Source: Baylisascaris procyonis (taxonomy: Eukaryota; Nematoda; Chromadorea; Rhabditida; Ascarididae). Taken from it: a stretch of DNA of 64,000 nt. Under the pieces are notes generated by a model. The model was not told the origin of the DNA. It made no database searches and was given only the letters and a program-made list of their open reading frames with translations. The position numbers and the translations under genes were made by a program. The DNA is taken from positions 868,001 to 932,000 of the forward strand of contig JAZARR010000231.1 of NCBI GenBank assembly GCA_037389465.1, in the 5' to 3' direction. Of the stretch, positions 14,094-29,500 are shown in pieces. How positions within the stretch are numbered: position 1 is the first letter of the stretch; each line of letters begins with the position of its first letter.

Positions 14094-17000
14094 ATGTGGC
14101 AGCCGCTTCTCCCGGCTCTACTTCTAATTCATGCATCGTGGGCCACCTTATTTTCCGGTCAGTTTTTCACTTCATTTCTATTTTATTCACTTTTTTGAGT
14201 CATTGTTTCATCTCAATTAATTCACAATATACGGTGAACGATAGACTTTCCAAAAGACTAGATTACGATAACTTGCACTGATGTCCAAATATCCTCACTT
14301 TGAGGGATCCTCATAAACTTCAAAGGTTATTTTCTATGCTCTTATGCGCGATGTGATCGCCGATTCTGGAAGCATCCGTTGAGCGATATGGCTCTATATT
14401 CCAAATTTCGAAAGCTTGATTCTGTTGACTTGAACTATTGCACTTCTCAAGATGGTCCACGTGAGAACTACAGTAAAGCAAACGAACCCCAAGAAGACTG
14501 TTACGAAAAGTGTCACCGAATAACAACTTTTTCCTCATATGCATATTATTTGTTGTATCTCTTTAAATCACATACACTTTCTTTTGGCGGTTTGATTCCA
14601 AAGCGTTATTAAGTCATTGTTGAAATACTGCAATATATAGAGGAGCGGGACAAATTACATCTTCGATTTATCTGGGCAATAGGGAAGTTGTGAATATTTT
14701 TAGGAAAGCGGACGCCCTTAACGACATTTTCTAAGAAAACCTGACGCATTTTTCAGTTCGTTGTTAGGTCACTGAAATAGATCACCTCTAAGTTATTGTC
14801 AACTTTTGCGGCTCGATTAAAACTTAGATGATAAGCATTGTCTGATGACCAATGAGAGCACTATCAGCAAGGGATGATCGCCATTTCGTTCCAGTCCGTG
14901 GAAATTATTTTCATTGGTCATCAAGCAATGGTTACCATCTCAGATCTTTTCTTTCTTCTTTTTCTTTGTATTCGATTTTTCTCTTTGCTCAAATTTTTAG
15001 GTGCATATTCGAATAGTTATATTCGCATTAATTTCTCTTTCCTTTTTGACTATTGCTTTGCGATGATGAATTCCGCTATGCATCATTATGATGAGACCAT
15101 AAAACATAATCGTTTATAAGAAAATCCATCATTTCTTTGAATAATCCCAAAGCTGTACGCTATAAATCAGTTCAATTATTCCCATAAATTTCTATAAATT
15201 CAAGAATCCATTAAAATTATCTCGTTATTACGAAATTATGTTTGTGATCGCTTTCTTCGTATTTGAGTAATGAAACGCTGCGGTGAAATCTTTGAAAAAT
15301 TCCCATATTTCAATTCCAATAAATCCGTGCGAAATTTGATGGCGTTGGCTCTTTCCTATTCCCTCCTTTCCAATATTCAAAATCTCTATATATTCCTGAG
15401 TTGTTCGACGCCGCTTACATCACAAGTACAGTCTACTTCTTTCACCTGCACAAATAATTACTTTCTAATAGATTTTTTTTTTCGAACCGAAGAATGGAAA
15501 AAGAATGAAAGTGCTAAATTAATGATGTGTCTCTCCTTGATGGTTTTTGTTGCGTTGTTCATATCCATTCCGCTTAAATGATTAACTGAGTTGGGAACTG
15601 CTAATACTTCCATCGTAACTAAAAGTACAAATGAAGTTCTTTTATTCCACTCCATTCAAATTTTCCACTATCGAGTGTATATAAACGCCGGTGATCGAAA
15701 GCATTCCGATGGCGCATATTTTTGATGCAATGCAAGAAAGTGAAACAACACCACAACTACAGCTTAGATTTGTTTATTTTCTACTTTCCTAGCCATTGGG
15801 AATATCCGTGCAAATTCTCATAAATTCATAAATTGCCACAAGCATTTTAGCATATACGTTCTCAATTCTCAAACGCATATTCCAAAAAAAGTCATATTTT
15901 TTATGTTTTCTAGTGGAAATCCAGCCTATTCAAAAATACATCAAAGTGCAATCGAGCAATAAATAATCGAATAGAGTACCAATTTAATTTTCTTTTCAAT
16001 AGATTTTTTCGCCACGTACATTTGCATATTGCACACCACTCAATAAAGCGTTTATTTTCGACGCAAATTTTAAAACATGCGTAAAATTTGTCGCTATCCC
16101 GTCTATTGGAAGCGTATGCATTAATTCTATATGCACCATGGATGCATCATTCAATTTCCATTCCACATTTATTATTACCTTAATAATAACAATATTTCGG
16201 TAATGTTTTCCCGAAATTATTATTTTTATTTGAGTTTTTCCGCCTCATCTTAAATCAGTAATTCCATAGGGGATCTCATCTTCCCTTATAAATAATTTTC
16301 TATGACCGTTCTTCGTTGAAGTAAAAAAATTCACTTTTAAAAGAAAGCCTATTTTCTTACATTGTTTTGTGTATTTGTTTATACGTATGTCTGTAGGTTT
16401 GATCAATCGTTTCAATTCGATAACTATAAGATTAGAGTAGCGAAACAGCATACATGTAATTTACGCTATTTAACGATCGCTTACAAATTTCACATTGATC
16501 CAACAACCTTATGAGATGCAATCAATATTCAAAAGTCGTCAAACTTAGCATTTTATACTGAACAGCTTTTTAGCTTATATTATTCCAAACTAAATCATTA
16601 AAAAAGGAACCTTTTCCGGAAGATTTGTGCGCACGAACCGATAAATTAAATATGATTGCTTTATTGCATATGTTTTATTTTTTGTACTTTAAATTACTGA
16701 CTAATTTGGTGGTCGAAATGCAAAAAAGCACATATCGTGCCAACTCCTTGGACACTTTTATTCACGTGCTTATTTATTGTCTGTTTGACTATATTAGTGG
16801 GAAATAGCAAATTGAAACAAGTTATGCCAATCCTGACTGACTTTGCTTAACTTCGCTTGATTTAGGATCTCGTTTAATCTGAAAAAGCAAAGATCATAAA
16901 AGTGTTATTCTGATCAATAGGCGAATTGGAAGAATTGACTCGCTCAACCACCATAAAGTAAGATGGTCGAAACAACATCAATATATTGGAAATGTTGAAA

Positions 17001-20000
17001 GTACAACTTATCAGTGAAATTTGGTTTACTTTACTTATCATTTCTCATATTTCAGTAGCTTTTTCCACAATAACCTTTTTTCCTTTATACTACGATATTT
17101 TTTCCACATTTCACTAAGTCTTTCGATAATTTTGATTTGCCTTAAACTTTAGAGATTAATAAGTTATGTCGCATTTTTGTTCAACCGCTATCGATCCTAA
17201 AATAGCAATAACCAACACGATCGCGCTCTGTTCTTCAGCTGGCAACGAAATGCATGCCATTTTAATTTACCAATGGCGAAATTTCCTCTTGCATAATTTG
17301 AGCGCTATATTCTGACCCAATGAACATCAACCTCCTTCCTCTTTTGCATATTTCGGCGTTCTAGTCATCTTCGTTACTGCTGCTATAAGAAGTAATCCAT
17401 ACTACTGAGCATGCGCTTATATAATGGTTGAATGTTTGTTTGTTTTGTTTTTTTTTGAAGCAGAGGAATGCGATAGAATTTCGATCGTTGTTTTCCATAG
17501 CCTATATACCCGTTGTGCACGATAATGAGCTCAGATGGACTTTCACAATGGCTATTGAAAAAGATGTAACACTCGTTTGTGGCACAAGCCGGCTTCATAT
17601 TGATCCGGAATGCGCATCTCAAATTGATGTACGCCTCTCGAATATCGCAGAAAATTTCCAGAATTATATGATTGGGGGGTCTTTAATGAAGTGAACGCTC
17701 GCGTTTAGAGAAAGCAGCTACCGTAAACAATTGTTTTTTTTTTTTTTTTTTGATTTGACAACTCATTTCAGTGCTCACATAGGTATAAACATATTCCCAG
17801 TGAATGCAACAAGTCGTACGCTTCGAAAAGATATAAGATTTCGCAAATAAGGAAGAGAGAAAGGGTTGTGATTATTGATCATCAATAGATCTACAGGCAT
17901 ATTCGCTAACTGTATCATTTGAATAATCCGATTGCCCGCAACAATGAGACGAATAATCGATAGTCCCTTGATCATGCAACTTTTAGATAATGACGTCGTG
18001 CTTGTAACTGTATAAATTATTATTGATTATCTGTGACCAGCAAAGAAAATAAAAAGAATCACATGAAGGTGCTAGGGGCAGGAGCGAGGGGAGGGGGAGA
18101 GAGGGAGAGGGTGAGGGAGTGTACGACTATGAACTTTTGTAACTTTTGTTTTAATGTTCACCTCATGGTCCTTCTATTATGGTGCAATGAAAAGCTCTAA
18201 CAGCATAAAGTTCTACTTATCCCGGTTCAACAATCCCTTCCATTCATGGAAAATCTTCATACTCATGCAATAACATAGGCAGAAAATATTCTCGTTGAAT
18301 TCAATATCTCCGTTCGGAATTTAATACCTCCCTTCACTAATTTTATTTTTCAGCTATATATATTTAAAATCGAATCATTTCAGAAGGCGGTCCGCAGGAG
18401 TTGTATTATCCCGATGATGAATATATACCACGGGGAAATGTGCAATATGACCCCGAAAAGCTAGCAGAAGTTATCGAAGAATTAAACAAAGATGCCGATG
18501 TTCAAAGTGGACGCACTCGTGCAGGTTTCGCATAAATTTTCTCTCCTCTAAAATATTGTTTTTCCTGTGTGCTTTGTGTGGTGCCAAACTTTGAGGTACT
18601 ATATATTTGTGAGTTTTTTCTACGATTTGAATTGTGCATAACAAAAGCTGCCGGTAATTTGACGAAATCAGAAAATTGCAGGTATGCCGCGCTTTTACCT
18701 GTAACCTACCAAGCTTATATTTTACCTGCCGCGCAGCTATATACATTCTCTTTAGTGGCTTCATCCAGATGATATTTTGGAATTTGTGTGACACTCAAGT
18801 GGGCGCTATTTTATCAAAACATAAAAGATTCTCATAATTACTTTTGAATCCAATTCGCGTGAAAAATTCCCGAAAGGGATACTATAGTTTTAACGATGAG
18901 TATGAAGTATAACGCCAGATTGAGTTTTATAATCACTGAGTAACAAAATGCTAGCCATAAATAAGTAATTGAACGAAATTCGCAGTAATATAGACATATA
19001 CGGTGAGCGTGTGAATATTACATTGCTGATCGAAGAAAATTACGGGAATAAAATTTCCGCAGACAACATTGCGATTCTTTTGTTCAATAAGTATGTGTCA
19101 AACATAAATTCATACGTAAGCTCTACAGTGTCGATCTGATTCAATGAGTCCGTAAAGAGGGGGAGGTTCTCAAGCAAAGGGGAGGTGAACACCGAGTAGA
19201 AGAGACCTTCCACTATAGCATATATCTGAGTTAAAGAGAAGCTTTAATATTCGCACAATGTATTTTACGAATGAGACATATTTATAAAGAGATGCACATT
19301 GTTCTTCTTTTCTTCATTTTCTCCATTCTTCTCTCTTTCTCTTGCAAACCATTTTTTCGGAGACTTGCGTATTCCTTCTGATATCCAGTAATGTTGCGCA
19401 TTCCCCCTCCCAACACCTCACCTCTCAGTTTAAGACTCCAGGGAGGGTAGGGAAGTTATCATGCCAAGGGCGTTCTCTATCAATTTTTCCAATTATAAAT
19501 CATCGACATGCACATTTATTAATCTTAGCTTTAATTTTCTTAATAAACAAATTCGTAATGCTAAATTTTCCATAATGATCGAGCACAGAAGTTCAATAGT
19601 GATGTCTGCTAAATTCTAATGTTGTGATATCTCAGCTGAATCATCCTTTTTGCTCGCATAAATTTTTCTTTTCCATTCTATCTTCCTTGATTGTTAAGCT
19701 TTCCTTAATCCTTCCTCAGCTATTTCCCTCTCTTGCTTTTTTTCTGTCTATCAATCCCTTCAATGATTCATCATTTGAATGTTTCAAATTCTTCAATATG
19801 ATCGCTATTTTTTTTTCTTCTCTCATTTCTTCTGCTCTCATAGCCGAGAACATTGCTCTTTAAAGTGCATTTTTCCGATTCTTCAATTGTCCATAAAATT
19901 ACTCGCCTCATTTTCTCGTTGTACTTATATCTTCAGAACCGCATCTAAACCATTTGCGAAATTTTTTTCAGAGGTCATGCTCTGAAATAATTCGAAAACG

Positions 20001-23000
20001 AATTTTTATGAATTTTTACGAAATTACGACCTTTTTCTCAAAAATGATACCAAAACCGTCCGAAGATTTTTTTGTGGACCACTTCTCATTCGAATATCTT
20101 CTCCCAATCTCTTAAGGCAAGAGAATGTTCTAATATTGCGCATCAAAGAATATGCCTTGAAATGATAATGAACGTATAGGGCAGCGCTAAATCGTTCAAC
20201 GTTCACAGTCTCATAAAAGGATCGTTTATTTACGAGAAATGTCAACGTAATACTCGTTCAAGGAAGTATAATTTTAGGATATGAGTGAGACAAAATGCAA
20301 AAAATTCAACTATTTCGTAGCAATAAGTCATTAATAAGTTGTATAGTTGTAATAAGTCACTATACAACTTACTAACCTCATGAAAATTCTATCGATGAAC
20401 CGATTAAGAATGAATGTGGCGCGAAAAATTCTCTCGAAAAAAGTTTAAAAATTTTTTGCGAAGTTGGAAGTTGGTAATGAAAAGTTTGAAAAAAATTTTT
20501 GCCAAATTCCCCATCAGCAGGGAATTTTTATATCATATTCTCTGAGCTTTTAATGTATTTTTTAAATGAAGATATTTATGAGAAATATTTTTGTGAAACA
20601 TTCGATCTTTGCTCTGAATCTTCTTATATCTTTGAAAATCTTCATATATCTGAGTTCAAATTTTTCTACTTTAATCATTGAAGCTAATCACAAGCAATGC
20701 TTTTATTGCATCATATTCACTACTGTATCTCTCAAAACCTCGACTACTCCAATCTTAATTAGTGCTTATTCATTTTAAATTAAGTGGAAATTATTAGTGG
20801 ATTCTATCAGAATAAAATGTAATAAAAGTTTTAAAGTTAGACTCTTTTTATATTGGTCTTAGTGGGATGAAAATCGGTCGCCAATCTTATTCCAACAATC
20901 AGCTGAATGTGAAACTGAAATAATTTAATAATCTTCTTGAATGATATTGCTATACATGTCCCATCTAAGGATTTGAAAGGTTTTTGATCAAATTACTGAT
21001 GCATTCATTGCTATCGTAATATTCGAGCAGATGCAAATACGGTAAAATTCCATGAAAATATTCCAAGTATGAAAATATTCTTAGCAAATTTTCCGTTATT
21101 TATTTGTGGCTCATGTTTTACGAATTATTAAACCATATTTTTAGACAACTGCTATTAAATATATGGCCATTATTTATCGTGTAATCAATGAAATTTCCTA
21201 TCGTAATCGAAATCATTTGAAATGATTGGTTCACATTTTACGAAATATTTCTTTATTCATCATTTAATCAATCAATATCGATTCGATTCATTTTAGCAAT
21301 TAGCTGGAAATCATTTCCGATGCAATTCAAAAATCTAATAAATTAACACAAAATTTATTTATTACTGTGAAAAAAAATACATTCAACAGCATTTTTCTTA
21401 CATAACTTTGATTCTTTTATATAAAATTTCGTCGACGACGTCTTCCCATCAATCAGTTCAAGAAATATTTCTAATAGAGAGTAAAAATCTCCTTTCTTAC
21501 TTATAGGAATTAAAAAATATCAGACTTTGCTGACTACTGAGTTTCAAGAGTGTTGCGCAATAAATTTGTTCGATCGTTTCGTAGGAGAGGAGGGGACTGA
21601 GAGGGAGAGGGTTGGAATGGTTAAGGGAAATGTAAATGAGTGCATTATTATTTCAGTATTAATTCTTATTTACCTCATAGGAATTACACGTGCAAACTTT
21701 AGATGTCCACATTTCATTTTATATATTTTTGGAAAGTTTCCCCATTTTATTTACTCTCATCGGTTCCACCAAGTTTATTCATGAAGCTTTGCGTCGTTTA
21801 GATTATATCACTTTTTTTAAGGGAAAGGAAACGCTTATCAGTGAAAGTAAGAAAATTATTGACGCAAAAATTGTAATAATCCACTATGAAGTTTACATTC
21901 ATATTTATGAGTCACTCGACTGACGCAAAAGGCACTTCTGACGTCATGACGTTTATGATAACGGTATCTTGATGACGTGATAATAATAAAACACAATTGT
22001 GCACTATATGCGACATCAGAAATTATCACTAGTACGTTGAGAAGCTGCTATGCCTGAAAATGAATGACATATGCGCCACTTCAAATGTAGCAGAACGATA
22101 GATTCAGTGAGAGTTATTTATGCAATTGCGAAACACTAATAGACCGCATTCGCTGCATATATCACTTCTTCATAACAGAATTTCTGTGCCAAGTAGTCTA
22201 TACTGCAAGGAGACCTGATGAAAAAAAAAGACTTCTCGAAGGAGGAAGTAAAACCTAGTTCGCCTATTTAGTGCCTTTAGAAGATGAATTGAATAGGGAA
22301 TGAAATACTTTTATCACATTTATATTTTACTAAGTATTCAATAATAAGCTGACATTAGCGCCAGATCATTCAACGAGACTTTCTTTCTTCTATTTTTCTA
22401 ATTAAGCTTTCTATTCAGCCTAATGATCATTTTTAATAAAAAAAAAATAATAAAATAAAATAAAATTTGCAACATAATACCGATTACATGTCATATTTGG
22501 TGAATGGAATTCATTTAGATCATTGAGTAGCTTTAATGAGTGATTATTGTGTAATCAATTTGTCTTTTCGAGCTATTTGATGAAAAAAGAATTGTGCTTT
22601 ATATAACGGAAACACCTCTAAAGATTTCTTTTGTAATCACGTAATGCATGTTAATAATTGACTTAATTGTGTTCGTCGTTATACAAATTCATATTCATTG
22701 AAGAGGAAATAATATCGTCTACTCGATGGAAAATCCTTATTCGATCGCGATTTTGTAGTGCCATTTATTCGATAGGCTATTCATCCTCCCACTTAATACA
22801 TCATCAATCATTTCAAACGACACTTTTCATAAAATGCCCTGGAATTAAGATTTCAATTGGCATCGATTTCATAAAGGAAAATGACACTGAAAAGATTAAC
22901 CTCCGAATATTAAGCAGTTGACATTCATAAATCGTTCACTTTTCCTGTAAAGAATCATGAAGTTGTCGAAAGGAGCATGTAGAAGTTTTAATGCCTACTG

Positions 23001-23258
23001 ATTGAACTTTTATGCATCTTACAGCTAGCTAGGGTTATTCAAAGAAGTTCTGCAAGTCAAAGCTGATTTTTTCAAACCTGCTCGAAAAAAACATCACTTT
23101 TTAGCGGTATCATCGTCACCCCTATGCATTTCTGCCATGAGTTGATGCGCACCACTCCTCATATTTTTACATCATCACGCGTCGATTATCCGCAATAATT
23201 CTGAGTATATAAATATATAGTCAGAATTACTGCGGATATATATTTTTAAGCTGAGAAT

Positions 23259-23305
<47 letters not shown>

Positions 23306-26300
23306 ATGTAATGATTCACAAAAGTATAATAATCCTAAAGCTATGTGACGCGAGTGATGTATTCATAACAATATTCGCTCTTGCTAGTGCTAGTCCTGCT
23401 CTGATTGTTGCTACTATAGGCACATTAGGTGTGTTGAGTTGTGACTGCAGTATAACCACAGATAAGCAAAGCCGAGCAATGAATAATGGCCAGTGAAAGT
23501 GTTCACATTAACCCAGTGATACAGCATCGCCTAGAACTATGTCTTGCATGCACAATCTTTGTATTTTTGAAAGGCAAAAAAAAATGGAGAATGCTAAAAT
23601 TGCAATCTTTCTGTTCAGTTTTTTCTCAGATATTATGCTGGAATAATTGACACTTTTTTAAATGCAATGTATTTTCGTATAATGGTAACTGAGATATGCT
23701 ACATAATTCGAAATATCGATTTTATAAAAATATTTAGTGGCATCATTATTTATGTGCGCTATTAGAAATAAATCTCAGAATATCGAAAGAATTTCTCAAC
23801 GATAAAATTCTTAGACGATCGAAGATTTCATCTATCTAATTTCTCATTTGAAATGGAAAATGGCATTTTGTCACGAGAATAATTTTCTCTATTTTTTAAT
23901 ATGCTGATACTCAAGGGAATTCATTGAATATTCGTTAAGGAAATAGGCGTTTAAGACAAATTCCATAGCATTTCAAGCGATGAATTGATGGAGTTAAGTG
24001 AATGTCACGGCTACGATATGTACTTTTACAATTCTCACCTATGATCACGGCAATATTTTCGCCACCTTTTCGCCCTGTTACCATGAGGGCAATAAAAAGC
24101 TGAGGGAGAAGCATTTCAGTGGATTTGTCGAAATATGAAGTTTTATTTTCCGCACGTCTGATAGACGGTTCATAATTTGCTAGCAATAAATCTAAGCAAA
24201 GTAACGCCTTAATATTTCGATTAATCGGATCGTGTATAGAAGTTATCCGCACAAAATTCGTTGTTCTGTCACCTCAGCAATTTGAACGAAAAACCGTTTG
24301 ACGTACAAAGTCTGTAGTTTTTTAAACCTTTAAATATCCATAATTTCTGTCAAAATTGTTGCATCAGATTGATTTTTGACATAATGGATGAATTTGTGAT
24401 CCAGGTTAAACATAACGAAATTTGTAGCCGTAGCGGAAGTTGTTCGATGTCTGAAGCAGCAGATGCATAGACACACACGTAACATCCGCAGCTATATGCC
24501 ATTGGTATGATGCGTTTTTGCAAAATAAGCTTGTTAAAGCGGCTATAAGAAATATTTAAAAGACCCTTTGCATGTTTTGATTGGTCACACCGCTTCAGCA
24601 ACTCTTCTGAGACTTGTTTTTCTTGTTCTAGTGCTGATAAAATACTATCCAGTTGATATGAGATGCCTTATAAATATGCTGATTTCTTGACCCTTTTATT
24701 TTCCTCTTATTATCAGATCTTTTTAATCTAATGAATCAATCTGAAGAATGCTACGAAAGGTGACGTAGATTACGCTACCTGAATTTCATAATGCGAGCTT
24801 CAACACTTATCACGTTTAACGTACTGGACGGACAAACATACAGACAGACACATTTGATGAGAGTTGTCACGTAGTTATAGTGTGCTTTGCGAATATGAAT
24901 TTGCAAAAAACCCTAAGCACCAACGCCGAATTCTTTTCTCACACAAAGCAATATTTTTCCGGTTATATGAAAATGCGCTTTAATACTCTCAAAAATGTCG
25001 AGTAAATGAAATGAACATTGGATATGACAGTATGAAGCGTTAGAATTTAATTAACGAGCGGATGGATGCCATAGGCGTATTTCATTCGTCAACAACCTCG
25101 ACGATTTTTCTCGCTAATTAATCAGCTTATCGAGAAAAGAGAATTAGTGCAAGATATTGCGCAAATAATTAAATAATTTGATCAATCGGAATTCTCCATA
25201 AGCGTTTATTACAGGCAAAAAAAGTTATGCTCGAGCGAATTGCCGCATAAATCAATTCACGTATAGATGAAGTGCAAAGCGTTCGAACTATGTTTGAAGT
25301 AATACTTCAAAACTAGTTCACATCAGTCAATTGCGTTTGATTGTTTGCCATTCTTTGCTCAACTGATTACATCGCATCCTTAATTGTTCAAGTCCTCCCT
25401 CCCTCCCCCCCCCCCACCCCACCCAACTGCCTCGCTCCTTTTCAACAAATTTGCCGCTTAACTGTAAGTTTCTTCCGCAGGATTAGGAAAGATAAGAGTT
25501 GAAGGGTGAACAATGTTATGGATTGGTTTCATGGATCAATTTTCTGCCTAGACGATCGACCGCGTTAAAAGAAATTAGCAGACCATCATCTATTTTCTGA
25601 ACCAGGTTTTCAAGCCATACATACAGTATTCTTCTCAAATTTCCAATATTCTAGCAATTCTTTGCTTTAGCGCTCCTGTTAAGTAGCAGGGCTTTGTCTC
25701 GAGTATTGGCATCACCTCATATAAATGCCTGAATATTTTTTTAAACAAGGAAATGAATTTGCGTATTTTCAGTTTTCGATCAGGATGATCTGCGTGCAAA
25801 CGCCATGGAGATTGAGCTTGCGAGAAGCATTGAGGGGACCGAGAAACCGATGTCAGCGCAGAAAAAAGGCCAAAGCGAATTCGTCGAGTTTATCGAGCCA
25901 AAAGCTGCGAGCCAATTGAAACAAGTAGAAACATTGGAGAAGCGTATACCTATTCCTCAAGATGCTGCTGCACAATCCTCTAGACTTATCCACACCGGAA
26001 ATTTCTTCTTCATAGGTTATCGTTTTTTTTTGTCCCATTAGTTTAGAGAATTCTATAGTATGGAAGAAGAGGCACTAAAATTCGATGTAAGACGATATTT
26101 TGATCATTGTCTACTACTCAGATCATGTAGTAACACATGATGAATAAGCTTATAGTACTGAACGTCGCTTTCACTTTTTCTATTCACTTTCTTGAAATGC
26201 TTAAAAGGTTATCTTTGCCAATTGCATATTCTATATGTGGACAATATGCATTATCGACTTACATAAGTTAACTTTCGCTAACAAATTTCTTTACAAATGA

Positions 26301-26523
26301 AACTAGTCAAATAGTGGTATCACATTGTTTCGAGCAAAATTGTTCAGCTGATATCTATCAAAAGGTCTTACCTAAAGATATATGAAAAAAACTTCGAAGT
26401 GATTAAGTCAGGTAATTTCACTAGCCTACTTGAGTTGCACTCTTTGCATATCCCGTTAAAATGATTCTTGTTTATCACTCCGTTAGAACAAATTCCTCCT
26501 TTTTAGCACTTTATATATCTATA

Positions 26524-26598
<75 letters not shown>

Positions 26599-29500
26599 CA
26601 CGCAATGCAGATATGATTCACTATTCGAATATTCCATTTCGAAAATACCAAAGTCAAAGTATATACTTGAAAATCGAAATGTTTAGCTGAAGTAGGTTCT
26701 TGTTCTACACAAGCTGGAAACTACAAGGCATTTCAGTGCAACATTCTAGTTGTCGATTTTAATACTTTCATATGCGATATTTCAGCGGTCGCAACAGTAT
26801 GCACTGTCGGAGCAGTGGTCGGTGCAGTAAGTGGTGCTTACTACTACAGAGCGTATGTTGCTATATTTTGCTCGTAATTTATTCATACCTTATATGCATT
26901 TTTCGGATTGTCATTATGTAAAAGTCTGCAGTATCCAAAAATTATTCACAGCTCATAATTTGCATAATCGGTAAATACGAATTTGAAGTGTTCATTTTGT
27001 TCGTTCAAGTTTATCATTAGAGTTGCACTAGCTGCTAGAGTTCTAATTCACATTTATTTAAAGTTTATCGAAACCACTTGAAGTCATTCATTCGCTTTCG
27101 TCGATTTTATTGTTTTAATAATGAATGAAAGTAACTGTTGTTCCATTTTTTTCTGAGATAGGAAATCATGACTCTATTCTATTAGTTGCAAAAGCATCCT
27201 GTTTTCATATAAAACTTTATTGAGACTAATTTTTCGTTGTTGTTTGAGGTGGCGAATGCAACAGGCAGCGGCCGAGCGATCCGATTTCACGCATTATGCG
27301 CCTGCTGGACCGGGCAAAGAGAAGAAAAAGAAACGTGGTGATGAGAGCCTCGCCTACAAGGTAGCATATTATATCAATTATCAATTTACTCGTAATATAA
27401 GTAGGAATACTTAATTTACTTGTGATGTTACCGGTAACTTTGTTTTGCATTTCCGTTTCTGATATTATTTCAAGTCTAAGATTGCAAAAATACCCTACTG
27501 AAAGTCTAGTTTTACATTTCTCTTAAATGTATATAAGAATGGCGACAACTGTTGGAAGTTTATTCCATCATATGGCATCCCATCTTATGGCTCAATACTA
27601 TCGTTAAGATTTAGCTGAATACTATTAGAGAGAATTTCCTTCGTGCGGTAAATGTTTACGATCAGTTGATTTCCAATGCACATGATTAATTACGATATCT
27701 TAAGTTTGCAATTGATTGACGATTTGTTTGCTTCCTTATTTTTCAATTTCCGGAAGTTTGAATTTGGTACGATCTCTCAAAAGATCAAAAATCATCGTCT
27801 AAATGTGACTATAACAATTTGATGACGTGAAATGTCCACATTGTTGGGCTACGTTAATCGCATCATTTCATTGCTTACGAATCACAATGCATCTCATTGT
27901 TGGTTAATGGCTTAGCTAATGTGATTTCCAAACTATTTCGTTCTTTCTTTTTCTTTGGTCATTGCTCCATCTCGATTACTTTCTAGTCTTATTTCCTCAC
28001 TTAATGAATCTCTTCATGTTGCACTTTTTTTGTCTCTCTCATTCCCCTTTATACCTATATCTGGTTTCTGTGCAATTCTTTGTTGTGTGGATAGATTTTT
28101 CTTCCGATTCATTTATTCGCTTCAATCATATAATTGATGGCTATTATTGAATATTAGTTGCTAGTGGAAGCAGAGGGGCTTATCTGACAACAGCGAGAAT
28201 TTAAAACGAGCTCGTGCAAGACATCAATAATGGGCATAAATCGATTTGAGAAAAAATATGCAGCTGAGGCTCCATATGCCCAATTACACAAAAATATTCG
28301 ATAATAGAGCATATGTAAACAACATCACTTTTTTATTGTTGAAAGTAAATCCCCAGAGGAATCTAGATGTACCTGAAAGACTTAACCATCAGTGTTTGAA
28401 TTCAACACGAATCATACTTCTTAAGGGGTTATCTCATGTTTAATGTATGTATTCAATATGTAGATAGTCCTCATAACGTTCAGAGATCCGGAAATGTGCT
28501 TTTAAAAGTGGCACGTTTAGTAGGCTATCGTAATGATGTGGCTTAAAGCATTGATATCGCTCGCATACCTGTCACATCAAGCGAGTGCCAATAAAAACGC
28601 ATTTCCGGCATAACATTGCTGCTCGCCTTAGTAGGAAATATTTATGCTGCGAACACATTGGCAGCAATGAACGCACTCAATGAACACCACTAAAACGGAG
28701 GGATGGATATGATTAACTATGATACCTCTCAGGCGTAATCTGCTCAAGTGTCACTCGAAAGCATCGCAAAATTGTGTATAATTCTATATTTTTATGAAGA
28801 GCATGAAAATTTGCTCGCTGATTTTTAACGTTTGCTGTAGTAATTTACAAATCACTCTACTACCCTTCAAATTTCCATCATTTTGTGGCTTTTAAAAGAG
28901 GAACTGAATATTCCAGCTTGACGGAATTACTAGCTCTATCTACTGGAATCTCCAGGTTTGGCATCCTATGCTGAAGCGAATGAAGAATAGAAAGGATTTG
29001 AGACAATAGAAGTCTATAAATAACAGTTGCAACTTTGCATTTCGTTGCTCATTGAGCTTTACTCACTTCACTCATTTGGTTAGTAGAACGCGAATAATCC
29101 ACGACTTCCACAATGAGACTAGTTCTGCAGATGAATGAATACGCATAACTTCGAAACAATGTTCCCTCGAGGGATAATAAGTTGGGTTTGTGTGTATCGC
29201 CTACGGTTTCTATGGAATTAGAAATACTACATATATTTCAATATGGATCATTAGGAGAATAGTCAAAGTTTTGTTACCTTTTTATTACAAATTTTTCATT
29301 TTTTACTAAGCCCAATCAATATCTGTTAATCATATGTATACTGAAATGATTTATGAATCGCGAAAAATTTGAAGCGCATCATTACTACATTACATACTAT
29401 CATTGTAAATGCCACTTATTGTACAACTAAATCTATATACTAATGCTGATCATTGGGCGTAAAATTGCAATAGGAAATGCAGGTATTACCATACTTTCCG

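Larger units (their letters stand above)
18525..25772. other. Intron 2 of the CAB-1/NPDC1 gene (7.2 kb)
   Basis: The donor is GTTTCG and the acceptor is GTATTTTCAG. The intron contains two hairpins (20331-20375 and 23187-23238), a (TA)n tract at 23263-23302, a C-rich run at 25395-25425, and a minus-strand set of open segments between 23.7 and 25.6 kb discussed among the findings. No additional phase 1-1 exon of the host gene was identified. Confidence 0.65.

Noticed and set aside
17461..17694. 78-codon plus-strand open segment with an acceptor-like start in intron 1 of the CAB-1/NPDC1 gene
   Set aside because: It cannot be joined to the flanking phase-1 exons without an internal stop, has only a weak donor, and the opposite strand is open too.
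25381..25400. tRNA-like B-box sequence
   Set aside because: GTTCAAGTCC resembles a B box, but no A box or cloverleaf could be drawn around it. No other tRNA candidate was seen.
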